DNA of 51,419 nucleotides from contig JACQBW010000003.1 of assembly GCA_016194305.1 (NCBI GenBank), forward strand, positions 103,224-154,642. The letters are read 5' to 3'. This document shows, one piece after another, positions 24,987 through 33,964 of the stretch. A program made the translations under genes and the position numbers. Under the pieces are notes generated by a model. That model was given only the letters and a program-made list of their open reading frames with translations, had not been told where the DNA came from and made no database searches. Source of the stretch: Nitrospirota bacterium (GTDB lineage: Bacteria > Nitrospirota > Nitrospiria > JACQBW01). How positions within the stretch are numbered: the stretch's first letter is position 1; each line of letters opens with the position of its first letter.

Positions 24987-26354
24987 CTAGAACCTTTTTC
25001 TGACATCCTCTAATGCTGATTCAATTTCGTGCTGGATTTCCGTAAGTCTTTTTCTCGTAGTGGCTTCAAATCTTAAGACAAGAATCGGCTGAGTATTTGA
25101 AGCCCGGACCAATCCCCAACCATCGTCAAACAAAACTCGAACGCCATCCACATCGATAATCTTATGGACTGAAGAGAGATGCTCTCTCAGTCTTTTGACA
25201 ATCTCAAACTTGGTGGCGTCAGGACAATCTACCCTGATTTCCGGCGTAGAAAATGTTTCCGGAAGATCGGACAGAAGTGTGGAAAGTTTCTTTTTTTCGG
25301 TGATGAGGATTTCGAGCAGACGACAGGATGCATAAATGGCATCATCAAATCCGTAGTAACGGTCTGCAAAAAAGATATGTCCGCTCATCTCACCACCCAG
25401 GGCGGCTTTGGTCTCTTTCATCTTCGCTTTGATCAATGAGTGGCCGGCTTTCCACATGACGCCCGTACCTCCCCGACTCTGTATATCTTCATACAAGAGA
25501 TGGCTGCACTTCACTTCTGAAACAATCGTCGCTTTGGGCTGGTGCTTTAGAATGTCTCTCGCGTAAAGAATAAGAAGTTTATCTCCCCAGAGAATATTCC
25601 CTTTTTCATCGACCACACCGATACGATCGGAATCGCCGTCATAGGCAATTCCCACATCAGCATTTTCCTTTTTTACAACCTGAATCAACTCCCTAAGATT
25701 TTTTTCCACCGTCGGATCGGGATGGTGATTCGGAAAATTGCCGTCGATTTCACTGTACATTTCAATCAGATTCAGGCCAAACTTCTTAAACAATTCTGGC
25801 GCCACGAGACCTGCCGTCGCATTACCCGAATCAATGACCACTTTAAGACCATGCCCTCCCTTCAGGCCGGGAAAGCTCGAGATCAGATGGGAGATGTAAG
25901 GAGAAATAATCTCTTCCGCAGATTGGGTTCCCTGTCCCGTAATAAAATCCTGGGACGAAGCCATCCGGTACAAAGATTGAATTTCTTCCCCGTGTATGGT
26001 CTCTTTTCCGACACATATTTTGAATCCATTGTATTCCGGGGGATTGTGACTTCCAGTAATCATGACTCCCCCCTGGATATCTAGATGATAAAGCGAAAAA
26101 TAAAGGAGAGGGGTTGGACAGATTCCCACATCAACCACATGCACGCCGGTGGAAAGAAGACCTTTTAATAAAGCATCATATAACTGGTCGGAACTTTTTC
26201 TGACATCCCTGCCGACGGTCATCCTTAAAATATTTTTTCTTCTTAGCTTTGTGCCGATGGCCTTTCCTAGCAGGAGTGCCGTTTCAAGTGAAAGTTCGTC
26301 TTGATTAAATACCCCTCGGATATCGTATTCCCTGAATATGGTCTGGTTGATCAT
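24987..26354 (-). CDS. manB: phosphomannomutase/phosphoglucomutase
   Basis: Interconverts mannose-6-phosphate and mannose-1-phosphate (or the glucose pair) in the cytosol. The 455-aa enzyme has the phosphoserine motif TGSHNPPEYNGFK with S102, the metal loop IAYDGDSDRIG, the sugar-binding loop GGEMSGHIFF, and a C-terminal phosphate-binding RASNTQPILVLRFEA. All four domains of the alpha-D-phosphohexomutase family are present. It follows manC on the same strand, which uses mannose-1-phosphate, so the pair makes GDP-mannose for surface glycan or lipid-linked mannose. Confidence 0.9.
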   Translation of the reverse strand: MINQTIFREYDIRGVFNQDELSLETALLLGKAIGTKLRRKNILRMTVGRDVRKSSDQLYDALLKGLLSTGVHVVDVGICPTPLLYFSLYHLDIQGGVMITGSHNPPEYNGFKICVGKETIHGEEIQSLYRMASSQDFITGQGTQSAEEIISPYISHLISSFPGLKGGHGLKVVIDSGNATAGLVAPELFKKFGLNLIEMYSEIDGNFPNHHPDPTVEKNLRELIQVVKKENADVGIAYDGDSDRIGVVDEKGNILWGDKLLILYARDILKHQPKATIVSEVKCSHLLYEDIQSRGGTGVMWKAGHSLIKAKMKETKAALGGEMSGHIFFADRYYGFDDAIYASCRLLEILITEKKKLSTLLSDLPETFSTPEIRVDCPDATKFEIVKRLREHLSSVHKIIDVDGVRVLFDDGWGLVRASNTQPILVLRFEATTRKRLTEIQHEIESALEDVRKRF

Positions 26355-26417
26355 CTTTATTTGTCCTTCATAGGGGCTTGCGCCTGAACGGGCTGTTTAC
26401 CTTTTTACTTCCGATTG

Positions 26418-27887
26418 CTAAGTATCTTTCCTTCCGTAAACATCGTCGTAACGGACAATGTCATCTTCCCCCAAATACTCCCCGTTTTGAACCTCTATGA
26501 TCTGCAGCGTTACTTTACCTGGATTCTCGAGCCGGTGAGGCGTTGAAAGGGGGATATAAGTGCTCTCATTCGGGTGGATTTCATAGACCTTTTCTCCGCA
26601 AGTCACCTTTGCAATTCCTGAAACCACGACCCAATGTTCGCTCCGGTGGCGGTGCATCTGAAGACTTAATTTGGCTCCGGGATGAATCATGAGGCGCTTG
26701 ATTTTAAACCGCTCGTTTTTTTCAAGAATTGTATAAGACCCCCAGGGTCGATAAACGGTGGTATGAATTAAATGTTCGTCCGATTTGCGTTTTTTGATTT
26801 CTTCAACGACTTTTTTGACATCCTGCGCATTCCTTTTGTGACAGACAAGGGTGGCGTCTGGAGTATCGACGACCACCATATCCTCCAACCCCACGGTGGC
26901 AACGAGCCGTTTGTCTCCATATATAATTGAGTTTCGGCTATTGATGTCGACGACATTTCCGGAAATGATATTCTGGTTGCTGTCTTTGGGAAGGACATCA
27001 TCAAGTGCGCTCCAGCTACCGACATCCGTCCAGCCCATACGTGCTGGAAGCATTACGCCGTTTTTGGATTTTTCAAGGATGCCGTAATCAATCGAGATTC
27101 CTTCCATTTTTTCATAAACGGACTTGATGAGTTCCTTCTCTTCCGGTTTTCCAAAACCTTTTTCTATTTCTAGCAGGTTCTTATAAAGTTCGGGCAAGTA
27201 GGTTTCAATTTCCTTCAAGATGACCGAAGCCTTCCAGGCAAATATCCCGCCGTTCCAGTAATAACCCCCTTTTGCCAAATACTCTTCCGCAAGCCTGAAA
27301 TCCGGTTTCTCAACAAATTTGTCGACTCGATATCCGTCTTTGATTTTTGCGTCTTGTTTTTCAGAAACTTTGATATATCCAAAACCAGTTTCAGGATGTG
27401 TCGGTACAATTCCAAACGTGACAAGATATCCCATTTCGGCGAGATCTAGAGCTTTTTGAATATTTCTCAAAAACTCTTCTTTATCTTTGATAATGTGGTC
27501 CGCGGTCAAAATAATCATGACTGCTTCCGGATTTTTCTGCCGCACCGTCAACGCGGCCAGTCCGATGGCCGGCGCGGTATTTTTTCCCTCGGGTTCGAGA
27601 ATAAATTGAACGTCTTTAAAAGGACTCTTGTTCTCTCCCATCAATCCGAGTTCCTGGCGAATACTCTCGTGATGGCGCGTATTGGTGACAATTAAGATAT
27701 GATCCGAAGAAATGAGACTCTGAATCCTGACGATCGTCTGTTGAATGAGCGAAACTTCGCCGCCGATTTTGAGGAGTTGTTTGGGATAAAGTTCCCTGCT
27801 GATGGGCCAAAAACGCGTTCCTACTCCACCTGCTAGAATAATGGCGAAAACCTGGGATAGTTCTCTTTTTTTAAGCCCGTTTGTCAC
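26418..27887 (-). CDS. manC: mannose-1-phosphate guanylyltransferase/mannose-6-phosphate isomerase
   Basis: A bifunctional enzyme of the AlgA/ManC type. The N-terminal nucleotidyltransferase domain (about 12-350) has ILAGGVGTRFWPISRELYPKQ (from residue 17), and FVEKPD around 165. The C-terminal cupin domain (about 370-485) holds RPWGSYTIL, the metal-binding QMHRHRSEHW and NESTYIPLSTPHRLENPG typical of type II phosphomannose isomerases. The length of 489 aa is normal. It begins with GTG at 27885-27887 behind GGATGG. A promoter candidate lies about 50-80 bp upstream. Confidence 0.93.
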   Translation of the reverse strand: MTNGLKKRELSQVFAIILAGGVGTRFWPISRELYPKQLLKIGGEVSLIQQTIVRIQSLISSDHILIVTNTRHHESIRQELGLMGENKSPFKDVQFILEPEGKNTAPAIGLAALTVRQKNPEAVMIILTADHIIKDKEEFLRNIQKALDLAEMGYLVTFGIVPTHPETGFGYIKVSEKQDAKIKDGYRVDKFVEKPDFRLAEEYLAKGGYYWNGGIFAWKASVILKEIETYLPELYKNLLEIEKGFGKPEEKELIKSVYEKMEGISIDYGILEKSKNGVMLPARMGWTDVGSWSALDDVLPKDSNQNIISGNVVDINSRNSIIYGDKRLVATVGLEDMVVVDTPDATLVCHKRNAQDVKKVVEEIKKRKSDEHLIHTTVYRPWGSYTILEKNERFKIKRLMIHPGAKLSLQMHRHRSEHWVVVSGIAKVTCGEKVYEIHPNESTYIPLSTPHRLENPGKVTLQIIEVQNGEYLGEDDIVRYDDVYGRKDT

Positions 27888-27937
27888 GATTCCATCCGGT
27901 TAAATTGATGCACAATCTTCTTCTAAAACAATTGCAA

Positions 27938-27966
27938 TGTATATCAAAAAGGCCATCGTCATTCAA
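27938..27966 (-). promoter_or_regulatory. candidate sigma70-type promoter for manC
   Basis: On the minus strand, TTGAAT (27961-27966) and TATACA (27938-27943) are spaced 17 bp, each matching four of six consensus positions. A start near 27931 would give a leader of about 45 nt before the manC GTG. Read by eye only. Confidence 0.4.
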
Positions 27967-28126
27967 GAAGTATTTAGCAGATCTCGCGATCAAACAGATG
28001 AAAAGCAGATTGAATTTCAAGTGGGTCATGAAGTTCGCACTCTTTCTTTCAACGGACCACCGTTGCGGGATATTCCTGACAAGGATATGAAGCAAAAATC
28101 ATTTCATCAGATTTTAAAAACGAATG

Positions 28127-28156
28127 TTTAGATTGTAATGATTCTCCCGGTATGAT
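28127..28156 (+). promoter_or_regulatory. candidate sigma70-type promoter for the plus-strand GT4/PIG-L pair
   Basis: TTTAGA (28127-28132) and TATGAT (28151-28156) are spaced 18 bp; the -10 element matches five of six positions, the -35 is weak. A start near 28163 would leave a leader of about 37 nt before the ATG at 28200. Confidence 0.35.
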
Positions 28157-28199
28157 ATCACTAACAGCATTTTAGGGACTCCATATTTGGGTAACTCGA

Positions 28200-29297
28200 A
28201 TGGAAAAAACCAGAGTATTACTCGTCATTTCCAATCCGGGATGGGGCGGTACCGAGGCCTATGTTTCGCTACTCGCAAAGGGCTTAAAGGAACAGGGCTG
28301 CCAGGTCTGGGTCGCCTCGCCGAAAAGCAGCGCAGTTTCTCGGAATGTCAGTGGAATCCAGGTCATCGCGATCTCGTCTTTTCCTCTCCTTATATTCTAT
28401 AACCTGTTCAAGATTTTCTTTTTTGTCCTATTTCATAAAATTCATATTATCCACGGCAACAGCGGAAAAGATTACTGGCTGGTCCTGTTGGCCGGATTCT
28501 TTTCAGGAAAGAAAGTCGTTTTGACCCGCCATTTGATGACCCGTTTTTCCAAACATACCCAGCAGATGGTTATATTAGAAAAATCCATCGTCATTGCGCC
28601 ATCGAATGCGACGCTTCATGTACTTAAAGAGTCCGGGATTCCAGCCAGCTGCCTGGTGCGAATTTATAATGGCATTGACTCCGCGCCCTACCAACTATCT
28701 CATGGAAAATTCCGGATTCTCTATCGCCTTCCTCCGCATGCCTTTGTAACCGGTATCGTAAGTAATATTCACTTTCCGAAAGGGAAAGGCCACTTCACAA
28801 TCCTCCAGTCACTTCCTGAAATCCTTAAAAGGATTCCGGAGGCATACTGGATGATCGGCGGGAGCGGTCCATTGCTACCCGCACTGATGCGGCGGGTGAA
28901 AGAACTTCGTGTTGAAGACCGTGTCATATTTACCGGCCACCTTCAGCCCCAGCAGGTTCCTCACTTTCTATCTTCGCTTGACCTTTTTGTCCTCCTTTCT
29001 TACGATCAGGAAGGCGGATGTCCCCTGGCGATCATGGAGGCAATGGCTTCAGGATTACCGGTCATCTCCAGTCATATTGGAGGAAATAAAGAAATCGTTG
29101 AGGACGGTAAAACCGGCTTTTTGATCAGTCCGGAAGATGACAACGCTTTGGTCAAATATTCTATCGATCTATTCGAAAATCCGGACAGGAGAAAATCGAT
29201 GGGTCATGAAGGCAAACAGAGGATCGAAAACTATTTTAACGAAAAAAGAATGTCGGAAGAGACCCTTAAAGTCTACGACGCGATTCTGACTGCTTAA
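28200..29297 (+). CDS. GT4-family glycosyltransferase
   Basis: A 365-aa GT-B enzyme that transfers a sugar from a nucleotide donor to a glycan or lipid-linked acceptor. The N-terminal glycine motif NPGWGGTEAYVSLLAKGL (about 12-29) and the C-terminal donor-site motif GGCPLAIMEAMASGLPVISS with the catalytic glutamate of the E-x7-E element are visible, as is the linker FPKGKGH. Together with the PIG-L gene it forms an isolated plus-strand pair inside a minus-strand glycan region. A second GT4/PIG-L pair is at 38261-40097. Confidence 0.9.
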   Translation: MEKTRVLLVISNPGWGGTEAYVSLLAKGLKEQGCQVWVASPKSSAVSRNVSGIQVIAISSFPLLIFYNLFKIFFFVLFHKIHIIHGNSGKDYWLVLLAGFFSGKKVVLTRHLMTRFSKHTQQMVILEKSIVIAPSNATLHVLKESGIPASCLVRIYNGIDSAPYQLSHGKFRILYRLPPHAFVTGIVSNIHFPKGKGHFTILQSLPEILKRIPEAYWMIGGSGPLLPALMRRVKELRVEDRVIFTGHLQPQQVPHFLSSLDLFVLLSYDQEGGCPLAIMEAMASGLPVISSHIGGNKEIVEDGKTGFLISPEDDNALVKYSIDLFENPDRRKSMGHEGKQRIENYFNEKRMSEETLKVYDAILTA

Positions 29298-29299
29298 CC

Positions 29300-30052
29300 A
29301 TGAAGCTTTTTCAAAAAATCAGAAATCTCACCCAACCACGACTCTATTGGAAGAATATTTTTAATTATTATAGGAATCAAAACCCTTTTCAAAAATCGGT
29401 CGTTCAAATTACTGATTTAAATAAGGAAAAATCCGTCCTTGTACTTTGTCCCCATATTGACGACGATGTCATCGGATTGGGGGGTACATTATGTCGATAC
29501 CGCGAGCTCGGAATTCCGGTGAATGTTATTTACTTTACAACCGGGAACGAAAGAAGAAAAGAAGAAGGAAACAAAATCGCCGCGTTTTTGGGGTATCGGG
29601 AGGTCTCTTTTTTTGATTTTCTGCCTGAGCAACTTTCTCGCCACCACGAAATACCAGATATCATTGCATCTCACCTGACGAAGAACCATTTCGATTTGAT
29701 TTACGCCCCGTTTTATCTCGACAGACATAAGGATCATATTGCCTTGAGTCTTCATCTGGCCGCGGCGCTTCAAAAACTCCCTGACATGAAACTGGAAATT
29801 CGAAGTTATGAAGTTTGGGCACCGCTCTTTCCCAACCAGATTGTTGATATAAGTACTGTGTTTGAACGCAAAAAAGAAGCGATTATGATCTGTCAAAGCC
29901 AAATGGAAACGGTCGATTACGTTGATCTTGCCCTTTCTTTAAATCGATATCGGGGAATTACTTCAACGCGGGAAAAACAGATGCAGTACGGAGAAGCCTT
30001 TTACTCTTCTACTTCTTCCAGTTATCTGAGAGATTTCGGCGTCAGGAACTGA
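29300..30052 (+). CDS. PIG-L family (GlcNAc-type) deacetylase
   Basis: Zinc-dependent de-N-acetylase of the LmbE/PIG-L family (250 aa), acting on an N-acetylated sugar. The zinc and base motif is PHIDDD at 51-56 (the common form is PHxDDE), and DRHKDH at 141-146 supplies the second histidine site. It starts 2 bp after the GT4 stop, so transfer of an N-acetyl sugar followed by deacetylation is a natural reading. The C-terminal half shares EVWxPL-PN--VDIS and NRYRG-GEAF with the PIG-L protein at 39384, so the two are paralogues. The 3' end overlaps the convergent methyltransferase gene by 11 bp. Confidence 0.9.
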   Translation: MKLFQKIRNLTQPRLYWKNIFNYYRNQNPFQKSVVQITDLNKEKSVLVLCPHIDDDVIGLGGTLCRYRELGIPVNVIYFTTGNERRKEEGNKIAAFLGYREVSFFDFLPEQLSRHHEIPDIIASHLTKNHFDLIYAPFYLDRHKDHIALSLHLAAALQKLPDMKLEIRSYEVWAPLFPNQIVDISTVFERKKEAIMICQSQMETVDYVDLALSLNRYRGITSTREKQMQYGEAFYSSTSSSYLRDFGVRN

Positions 30053-31055
30053 AACTGGATTCGATGTTTTTTCTGGCAACAAGAACGATATCTTCACCGC
30101 ATTGCGGTTCTTTCATTTTTATAAAATATTCCCGGTACTGAAAATAGAGTGCCCTGATCAGGTCAAGAACTCTGAAAAAGAATCGTTTTCTTATCCCGCT
30201 TTCCAGTTCGAAACTGGCTAGATAGATTCCCGCCGAATCGGAAGAAAGTGTTTCAACCGATACAAATTGACTATCAAACCCCGATCGTCCCAAACAAAGT
30301 CGAAGGGAATCAGCCGAATAAAGATAGAGATGCCGCGGCGGTTCCAGGCCTCTCCAGTATTTTCCAAATTTTCGATGGGCCAGGCCGTCACAGTTCGGAG
30401 TGACTATGACCATGAGGCCTCCCGGTTTCAAAATGCGATAAATTTCGTGAATCAGTCCCAACGGATCGTGTTCATGTTCAATCATATGACTCAGCGTAAT
30501 GACATCGAAATAACCGGATGGATAGCCGGATTCCGGAAGCGTTCCCGTTCTGACCGGAATTCTGTATTTCTTTGACACTCTTTCTACGGCAAGCGGGTCT
30601 CTTTCAATACCCTCGACTTCCCATCCTTTTTTCTTCATCCTGTTCAAAAATCGGCCTCCGCCACAACCCACGTCAAGCAATTTACCGGGTAACTGACCGG
30701 CCAGGAACATATATTTTGCTTGAACTCGTTCTCTTTGCATGCCAGATAATAAATAGACCGGAAGCTCCAGGAGTGTTAAGACTCTCCTGACCAGACTAAA
30801 TGCAATTTGATTTAAATTTGGCTTTCGTGAAAGATGAGTATGATAATTCCGGTAAGCTTTTGCCAGCTCTTCTTTTTTGGGTAAGGGATCGAGCCAGACC
30901 AGACGACACTTGAGATTGATACATTTCTTTAATGACCAGAATCCGGGTGCGCGAAACAAGGCATCTCTCAATCCCTGATATAGGAATGTGCCTTCTCCTC
31001 CACAGAGAATGCAGGTGGGCTGAAAGAACGTTACGATCGAGTCCTCGGGTGTCAT
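30042..31055 (-). CDS. class I SAM methyltransferase with N-terminal zinc-knuckle-like segment
   Basis: A 337-aa protein. Residues 15-50 contain C15, C18, C45 and C50 in a CxxC...C-x4-C layout, as in methyltransferases that modify nucleotide-linked or lipid-linked sugars. The AdoMet motif LLDVGCGGGRF is at about 126-136, and ITLSHMIEHEHDPLGLIHEIYRILKPGG corresponds to motifs II-III of Methyltransf_11/23. It is the last gene of the long minus-strand LPS operon and converges with the plus-strand PIG-L gene. It probably methylates a sugar of the outer glycan; the exact position is unknown. Confidence 0.82.
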   Translation of the reverse strand: MTPEDSIVTFFQPTCILCGGEGTFLYQGLRDALFRAPGFWSLKKCINLKCRLVWLDPLPKKEELAKAYRNYHTHLSRKPNLNQIAFSLVRRVLTLLELPVYLLSGMQRERVQAKYMFLAGQLPGKLLDVGCGGGRFLNRMKKKGWEVEGIERDPLAVERVSKKYRIPVRTGTLPESGYPSGYFDVITLSHMIEHEHDPLGLIHEIYRILKPGGLMVIVTPNCDGLAHRKFGKYWRGLEPPRHLYLYSADSLRLCLGRSGFDSQFVSVETLSSDSAGIYLASFELESGIRKRFFFRVLDLIRALYFQYREYFIKMKEPQCGEDIVLVARKNIESSFSS

Positions 31056-31090
31056 GGCAATTTCATTGTTGAGTCAAAGACAGTCCATTC

Positions 31091-31537
31091 TCATTTTTGG
31101 CTGACTATTTTTTGAAAATTGAGGTCAAGCTGATCGATACATTTGTTTCGCTCAAGATTGAGGAGGGCAAGCTGTCGGACAACGCGGTCTTTTTCCGGAC
31201 CCGGGATCTTTTCGAAATCATAGACGTTTTCCTGCACGTGCCACAACTTGCAATTGACTTCGGCAAGCTGTGAGAAGATTCCACCGAGGCTCCCTTTTAT
31301 ATCACCGACAGCATTTCCTTCCTTTTTATACACTTTGTTAGAAGAAAATGTCAGGCGATCCGGCGCAATCCGGCCCGACACGGCATCCAGGATATAGCCA
31401 TCAATCTCCTCTTGTATCTGTTTTTCCTGTAAGGCCAGGCTTTTCAGCCTCTGTAAATCTTCGCTATGCCATTCCTTGAGTTTGATAATCGTCAATTTAT
31501 CACACAAAGAACCTAAAGTTTCTGCCATCGTATTCAC
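31091..31537 (-). CDS. small helical protein of unknown function in glycan operon (148 aa)
   Basis: Not confidently recognised. It begins LGSLCDKLTIIKLKEWHSEDLQRL and contains VNCKLWHVQENVYDFE near residue 110 and LNLERNKCIDQLD near the end: an all-helical pattern with paired Trp-His motifs. Small helical proteins with a DKLTI-type start occur in polysaccharide clusters, but I cannot name a characterised one. It sits 15 bp after the GT9 gene and 35 bp before the methyltransferase gene, so it is part of the operon. Confidence 0.6.
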   Translation of the reverse strand: MNTMAETLGSLCDKLTIIKLKEWHSEDLQRLKSLALQEKQIQEEIDGYILDAVSGRIAPDRLTFSSNKVYKKEGNAVGDIKGSLGGIFSQLAEVNCKLWHVQENVYDFEKIPGPEKDRVVRQLALLNLERNKCIDQLDLNFQKIVSQK

Positions 31538-31552
31538 TCCATCTTGTTAATT

Positions 31553-32719
31553 TTATGATGCTAAAGGATTCGAGGGTTCTCCCGAATATTTTTCAGGAAG
31601 CCACTTTTCGATTGCCTGAAAAACCTGGTCGACCGTGACATGGTCAAGACAAGGTTTGATTTTATCTTTCTCGTTTGAATAAATACAATGGCCCAGACAG
31701 TCAAAACAATCCGTTTTTAGGTCATGGATGACAAGAATCTCCTTTTGAAGATGAACCGGATATTTGGAATAAGACGTAAAGAGTCCGCCATATACCATTG
31801 CGGCAGTTCTGACTCCCAGGGCCATTCCGTAATGCATAATCCCTGTATCGTTTGTGAGAATAAATTGTGCCGATAACAGTAATTCGGGGAGAGATTCAAT
31901 TGAAGATCCGGTCTGATTGTTCCAAGGGAGTTCCGGAGCCCGGTTGATCAATTCCTCCGACAGAACCTGTTCAGAAGCACTTCCGGTAATAGTTGGAATT
32001 AGCCCGGTCCGACGATAGATTCTGTTTGCAATTTCTGCAAAACGATCAATCGGCCACCTCCTGACTTTAAATCGGGCTCCTGGAACGACGATGAATGAGG
32101 TTCGGTTCTCTTTCAAATCACCGGCGTATCGTTTGATCGTCGGCATTCCGACCACAAAGTCTCTATACCCGATTTCTCGCAATAACCTGGCGTTCCTCTC
32201 CAGTTCATGAACGCTCCACTTTGGATCCGGAAATAGATGAGTGTAACATTTATTCCCGTAAATTCTCTCCTCCTTCTGGTCTGGCTGCGGTAAAAACCCA
32301 TATCTTAGAATGGACGCAGAGGCATAAGTGAGGATATCCCCATAGAGGAGCTCTCGAAAAATACAACCATTGATAAAAATGTCGAATTCGAACTCGCGTA
32401 TCTCTCTTAGCTTCATCCAGCGATAGAAGGGATTTTTCCTGAATTTCCTTGTATCCAAAGGAATCACAAAATCGAGGTCTCCGATTCCCTTTAAAATCGG
32501 GAGTGCCCACTCCTCCACAATCAGATAAATCTCAAATTTCTCACGCGGATAAAATGACCGGTAGCCTTTAAGCGCATCCAGAAACAGAATCAGGTCACCC
32601 ATGCCATCCAGCCTCAGGATACCCACTCTTTTCCTTGCACGCCCTTTGCCGGAATCATTGGAGTGCAGTTTCAGACCAAATTGGTCGATCTGCAATCTTA
32701 ACCATTTTATCATTTGCAT
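31553..32719 (-). CDS. GT9-family (heptosyltransferase-like) glycosyltransferase
   Basis: A 388-aa GT-B enzyme. The family N-terminal motif VGILRLDGMGDLILFLDAL is at about 32-50, and the donor-binding NDTGIMHYGMALG is in the C-terminal domain, followed by a cysteine group DCFDCLGHC near residue 350. A short basic extension of about 30 residues precedes the first strand. It lies 3 bp after the end of the O-antigen-ligase-like gene, and is one of four GT9 proteins in the window. Donor and acceptor are not determinable; a core or outer-glycan heptose is plausible. Confidence 0.84.
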   Translation of the reverse strand: MQMIKWLRLQIDQFGLKLHSNDSGKGRARKRVGILRLDGMGDLILFLDALKGYRSFYPREKFEIYLIVEEWALPILKGIGDLDFVIPLDTRKFRKNPFYRWMKLREIREFEFDIFINGCIFRELLYGDILTYASASILRYGFLPQPDQKEERIYGNKCYTHLFPDPKWSVHELERNARLLREIGYRDFVVGMPTIKRYAGDLKENRTSFIVVPGARFKVRRWPIDRFAEIANRIYRRTGLIPTITGSASEQVLSEELINRAPELPWNNQTGSSIESLPELLLSAQFILTNDTGIMHYGMALGVRTAAMVYGGLFTSYSKYPVHLQKEILVIHDLKTDCFDCLGHCIYSNEKDKIKPCLDHVTVDQVFQAIEKWLPEKYSGEPSNPLAS

Positions 32720-32722
32720 AGA

Positions 32723-33964
32723 CTACTTGATCTCAATACGCGTCTGCTCATCGACTCGTCCCATCCTTTCATCAGACCATTTAACGGGAATAGCGGTAAT
32801 GATCGCCAATGCAAAAGCATGATCATGTCCCCAAATTAATGAATCCATAAAACTACCCAAAATAAAGATACCCAAAAAACTCAATTTGAACCACCCTACA
32901 GGTGTCTGCCACACCTGAAGAGCCTCTTTCGAGACGAAAAATAGAAACCACAAGAGTACTCCCAATCCAACGCCGCCCAGACCAGACAAATAGGCCAGGT
33001 AGCTATTGTGGGGATTGTCGAAACGGGAAATACCGGGAGTTTGCGGTATTTTCCTGTCATTTTGAAATTCATTCATTTTAACACCATAGTCCCCTGTTCC
33101 AACTCCCAACAGGGGAGACTCGAACGCCATTTTGAGCGCCCCTTCCCAGAAAACCAGACGGAGACCGAGACTGGTCGTAGCCTCCCCTTTCTGGTAGAAT
33201 CTGAAATCCTCGACCCCGGTGCCAAATCTCTTTCTCACCAACGGAGAAGAAACAAGCACAACGAAGCAGAGGGCGACCAATCCCAGTATCTTGATTCCTC
33301 TCCTTTTAGCTGGAAGAATAGCCATCAGCGCAAATGGAAATAAGAGAAAGAAGACAACCTGACCCGTCCTTCCTCCGATCATAATCAACTGAATAAAGAA
33401 GGCGAAACCTAATCCAATGTTGATGGATGGAATCAGTACGGCCCGATATTTCAAGTCATAGAGAATCCAGATCAACGCGTTGGTCAGAGCCAAACTTAAA
33501 AAAATGTGGTTGGCGAATCCGACCGGTCCCAATATTGGATCCATGGGTAATCCTGAAATGAGATTGAAATATTGAAAAAACCCGATTATGAAAGAGAGTG
33601 TTAAACCCGATAGAAAAGAAAGTACAGTCCAACGAAAGTATCGCCAATTCCAGGGAAGGGTACAGCCTGCGACGGTGAAGAAGAAATAATTTAATTTCGA
33701 TATCACAATAAGGCCTCGATGAAGGTCAGATGTCCAAAATAGTCCGGTTAGATTGACCAGGATGAGTAGAAGTAGAGGAACAGTCCATGGCCGCGTAAAA
33801 ATCCTGTTCCAGTTTTTCCAATAACCGGAAAACAAATACAGGACCAGGAAGATAGCACCGCTAATACTGGACCCTGCAGTGGCAATCGGAGCCATAAATA
33901 GCGGCATTGGGAAAAAAAGAAACAGAAGCCGATCTCTTAACGGATCCGGTTTTGTTTTTTCCAA
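32723..33964 (-). CDS. O-antigen ligase/polymerase-like membrane protein
   Basis: A 413-aa polytopic membrane protein with about ten to twelve hydrophobic helices. The family marker region of Wzy/WaaL proteins is visible: a periplasmic loop with LLGVGTGDYG followed by NPHNSYLAYLSGLGGVGL, plus RTGQVVFF in an earlier helix. WaaL joins O-antigen to lipid A core and Wzy polymerises repeat units; the motif set is shared and does not separate them. It starts with TTG and overlaps the GT2 gene upstream by 28 bp, indicating translational coupling. Confidence 0.82.
   Translation of the reverse strand: MEKTKPDPLRDRLLFLFFPMPLFMAPIATAGSSISGAIFLVLYLFSGYWKNWNRIFTRPWTVPLLLLILVNLTGLFWTSDLHRGLIVISKLNYFFFTVAGCTLPWNWRYFRWTVLSFLSGLTLSFIIGFFQYFNLISGLPMDPILGPVGFANHIFLSLALTNALIWILYDLKYRAVLIPSINIGLGFAFFIQLIMIGGRTGQVVFFLLFPFALMAILPAKRRGIKILGLVALCFVVLVSSPLVRKRFGTGVEDFRFYQKGEATTSLGLRLVFWEGALKMAFESPLLGVGTGDYGVKMNEFQNDRKIPQTPGISRFDNPHNSYLAYLSGLGGVGLGVLLWFLFFVSKEALQVWQTPVGWFKLSFLGIFILGSFMDSLIWGHDHAFALAIITAIPVKWSDERMGRVDEQTRIEIK

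Larger units (their letters stand above)
27888..28199. other. divergent intergenic region, no supported gene
   Basis: 312 bp between the divergent manC and GT4 genes. Short ORFs on both strands exist here but have no ribosome sites and no protein-like composition. The region holds one promoter candidate for each direction, listed separately, and I see no further repeat or RNA gene. Confidence 0.6.

Noticed and set aside
27871-28131. Short ORFs in the divergent region (64-74 codons, both strands)
   Set aside because: They lack ribosome sites, overlap each other and look like random translation; the region is better explained as promoters.
28200-30052. GT4/PIG-L pair as mycothiol or bacillithiol synthesis genes
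   Set aside because: The ligase partner genes are absent and the surroundings are LPS and surface-glycan genes.
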